From an uncultured archaeon (GTDB lineage Archaea > Thermoproteota > Nitrososphaeria > Nitrososphaerales > Nitrosopumilaceae): a stretch of 13,930 bases of DNA. The notes beneath the pieces are model-generated. The model did not search any database, was not told the origin of the DNA, and saw only the letters and a program-made list of their open reading frames with translations. How positions within the stretch are numbered: the stretch's first letter is position 1; every line of letters begins with the position of its first letter. A program made the position numbers and the translations under genes. Shown here in pieces: positions 12,918-13,930 of the stretch. The stretch is taken from the NCBI GenBank assembly GCA_937896495.1, contig CALBNQ010000017.1, forward strand, positions 1-13,930, in the 5' to 3' direction.

Positions 12918-13385
12918 ATGGGTAATTTTCTAAGAAAGTTTATTTCATGTTTTCAGAATTTTTTAACATTGGAATTTAAAATCGAGTTTTCAGGCCATGA
13001 AAATATACGTTCAAATCATCAAAAAACTATGGAAATTACCAAAGAATCACACTTAACTCCACAAGGTGATTGTATAATTGGTGTTAATGCAACTTCTAGT
13101 TGTTTTGATTTACCTGATGAATTAAAAAATAAATTAAAATCTGAAAATGCAATTGTTACTTTTTCAATTAAAGTACATGATCAAGAGTTTGTAATACAAG
13201 GGAGAGGTGATCCAAAATTAACATTTACTCATTTAGAAGATATTGTTATTCGAAAAAGCGATTTTGTTTGTCCTAGAACTTTATCTGTTAAATGTGATAA
13301 AGCATCTGATTCACTTCCTAGAGAAATGGTCAAATTATTACAAGATCCAAAAACAAAAGGTACCTTTACTATTACCGTCAATTAA
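12918..13385 (+). CDS. DUF371 family archaeal protein
   Basis: The DUF371 signature is clear: SGHENIRSNHQKTMEITKES (residues 25-44) followed by LTPQGDCIIGVNAT (46-59), then FDLPDELKNKLKSE, a GRGDPKLTFTHLEDIVIRKS stretch and FVCPRTLSVKCDKAS. DUF371 occurs mainly in archaea and has no established function; conserved His, Glu and Asp in GHExI and GDCIIG look like possible ligand or catalytic positions. The first ATG gives 155 residues with an unusual N-terminal MGNFLRKFISCFQNFLT, not expected in the family. A TTG at 12969 would start the protein as MEFKIEFSGHENI, closer to the family. Neither has a clear Shine-Dalgarno. It is transcribed away from psmA. Confidence 0.85.
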   Translation: MGNFLRKFISCFQNFLTLEFKIEFSGHENIRSNHQKTMEITKESHLTPQGDCIIGVNATSSCFDLPDELKNKLKSENAIVTFSIKVHDQEFVIQGRGDPKLTFTHLEDIVIRKSDFVCPRTLSVKCDKASDSLPREMVKLLQDPKTKGTFTITVN

Positions 13386-13396
13386 AACTGTGACAA

Positions 13397-13404
13397 TTTT
13401 ATAT
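13397..13404 (+). promoter_or_regulatory. TATA box for the 39-residue membrane peptide
   Basis: TTTTATAT is centred about 26-27 nt before the ATG at 13427, the exact box A distance expected for a leaderless transcript. It lies only 12 nt after the DUF371 stop. Confidence 0.6.
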
Positions 13405-13426
13405 GCATTAATCATTGTTTGATATC

Positions 13427-13546
13427 ATGGGACTAAAAACAAAACTTTTCCTTTTGATTCCTTTGTCTGCATTTGGTGTAATTGTATTTGGAGTAATGTT
13501 GTACATTGGTTTATGTAAAAATTCTATTATTCCATTAAACTGTTGA
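13427..13546 (+). CDS. 39-residue single-TM peptide with leaderless promoter
   Basis: ATG at 13427 opens a 39-codon frame ending in TGA at 13544-13546. The peptide has a basic start (MGLKTK), a hydrophobic stretch from about residue 7 to 29 (LFLLIPLSAFGVIVFGVMLY is its main part), then CKNSIIPLNC with two Cys (30 and 39). A well placed TATA box 26 nt upstream argues for real expression. I do not recognise the family. It may be a membrane anchor or a small regulator of a larger complex, which is speculation. Confidence 0.6.
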   Translation: MGLKTKLFLLIPLSAFGVIVFGVMLYIGLCKNSIIPLNC

Positions 13547-13681
13547 TTCTAGTTTAATTCTTAAAATTTCGTTGCTTCATAATTCGGCAATATTCGTCAT
13601 TTTTGAGGAAATCTGAGAGAACCCGTTGATATAATCATCAGCAATTTTCTATAATTTTGAATTATAAAATAAATTATGATC

Positions 13682-13771
13682 TTATTTTTCAGAATCTTTT
13701 TCAGATTCTTTTGCTCTTTCCCGCACTTTTTTCATTATGCAGAATTTTGACAGTGTATTGATTATTCCCAT
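13682..13771 (-). CDS. Possible 29-residue charged peptide
   Basis: ATG at 13771-13769 opens 29 codons ending in TAA at 13684-13682. The peptide reads MGIINTLSKFCIMKKVRERA and then a KES/EKDSE-rich tail. Its N-terminal helix followed by a highly charged end looks protein-like, but the length is small. GATATA-like sequence lies 13-20 nt upstream, slightly close for a TATA box. The tail is encoded by the inverted repeat AGAATCT (13691-13697) and AGATTCT (13703-13709), so selection on a hairpin is an alternative. The surrounding sequence, 13547-13681 and 13772-13930, is AT-rich with short dyads only (for example TATAATT/AATTATA at 13650-13666) and no gene I can support. Confidence 0.3.
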   Translation of the reverse strand: MGIINTLSKFCIMKKVRERAKESEKDSEK

Positions 13772-13930
13772 GTTATACATTGTATATCATATTCAATTAA
13801 GGGTTTGTAATCTAAAAATGATCAAAACTTTTCTATTATTTTCTATTTTAGTTAATTTTGGTTTAGTTCTCGATCTAGCATGATTTGTTTTATGTTTTTT
13901 TGTACATTCATGATATGTCTACTACCACAC

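Noticed and set aside
13691..13716. Bacterial-type hairpin terminator (AGAATCT/AGATTCT followed by T-run)
   Set aside because: The stem is weak and AT-rich, archaea do not depend on such hairpins, and the same bases may encode the end of a small frame.
13818..13883. 21-codon plus-strand hydrophobic frame
   Set aside because: Too short, no TATA box at a fitting distance and no charge pattern beyond one Lys; AT-rich DNA gives such frames often.

Overview
The window is AT-rich archaeal DNA and looks like a Nitrosopumilus-type member of the Nitrososphaerota (Thaumarchaeota). Evidence: archaeal-type ribosomal proteins (eS4, Rpp29 inside the S10/spc cluster, zinc-ribbon uS14), an archaeal 20S proteasome alpha subunit, a DUF371 protein, a tRNA without an encoded CCA end, and several genes whose only visible promoter is a TATA-like box about 25-27 nt upstream of the ATG, as expected for leaderless mRNAs. 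Genus assignment is inference from protein flavour and composition.

Layout. Positions 1-2400 carry accessory minus-strand genes: the start of a Lys/Ala/Pro/Arg-rich H1-like basic protein with perfect 18-nt tandem repeats running off the edge, a membrane-anchored extracytoplasmic protein, a non-coding stretch (816-1308) with a repeated element, a DUF2299-like protein, and a two-gene unit (zinc ribbon followed by a two-TM protein). Positions 2454-2633 hold two copies of a palindromic element (a third lies at 1822-1849) and tRNA-Asn(GTT).

Positions 2706-12640 form one long minus-strand gene train. In transcription order it reads psmA, a SPOUT RNA methyltransferase, a 36-residue membrane peptide, uL3, uL4, uL23, uS19, uL22, uS3, uL29, Rpp29, uS17, uL14, uL24, eS4, uL5, uS14, uS8, uL6 and an unknown 95-residue protein. 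Genes are packed with ATGA or TAATG overlaps, so translational coupling is likely. Two departures from the usual archaeal order stand out. uL2 is missing between uL23 and uS19, where a 44-nt spacer holds a possible 16-codon minicistron. The spc part stops after uL6, without eL32, eL19, uL18, uS5, uL30, uL15 or SecY.

Positions 12641-13930 hold plus-strand genes: a DUF371 protein and a leaderless 39-residue membrane peptide. A doubtful 29-residue ORF lies on the minus strand, and the rest is AT-rich intergenic DNA.

Together the core encodes assembly of both ribosomal subunits, tRNA processing (Rpp29), rRNA modification (SPOUT enzyme) and protein turnover (proteasome), a classical archaeal information-processing supercluster. 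I saw no defence system, CRISPR array, integrase or intact mobile element. The most interesting items are the palindrome family with a compensatory base change, the uL2 vacancy with its minicistron, the paired GTTAACCA sites before uL3, and the small membrane peptide coupled to the methyltransferase.
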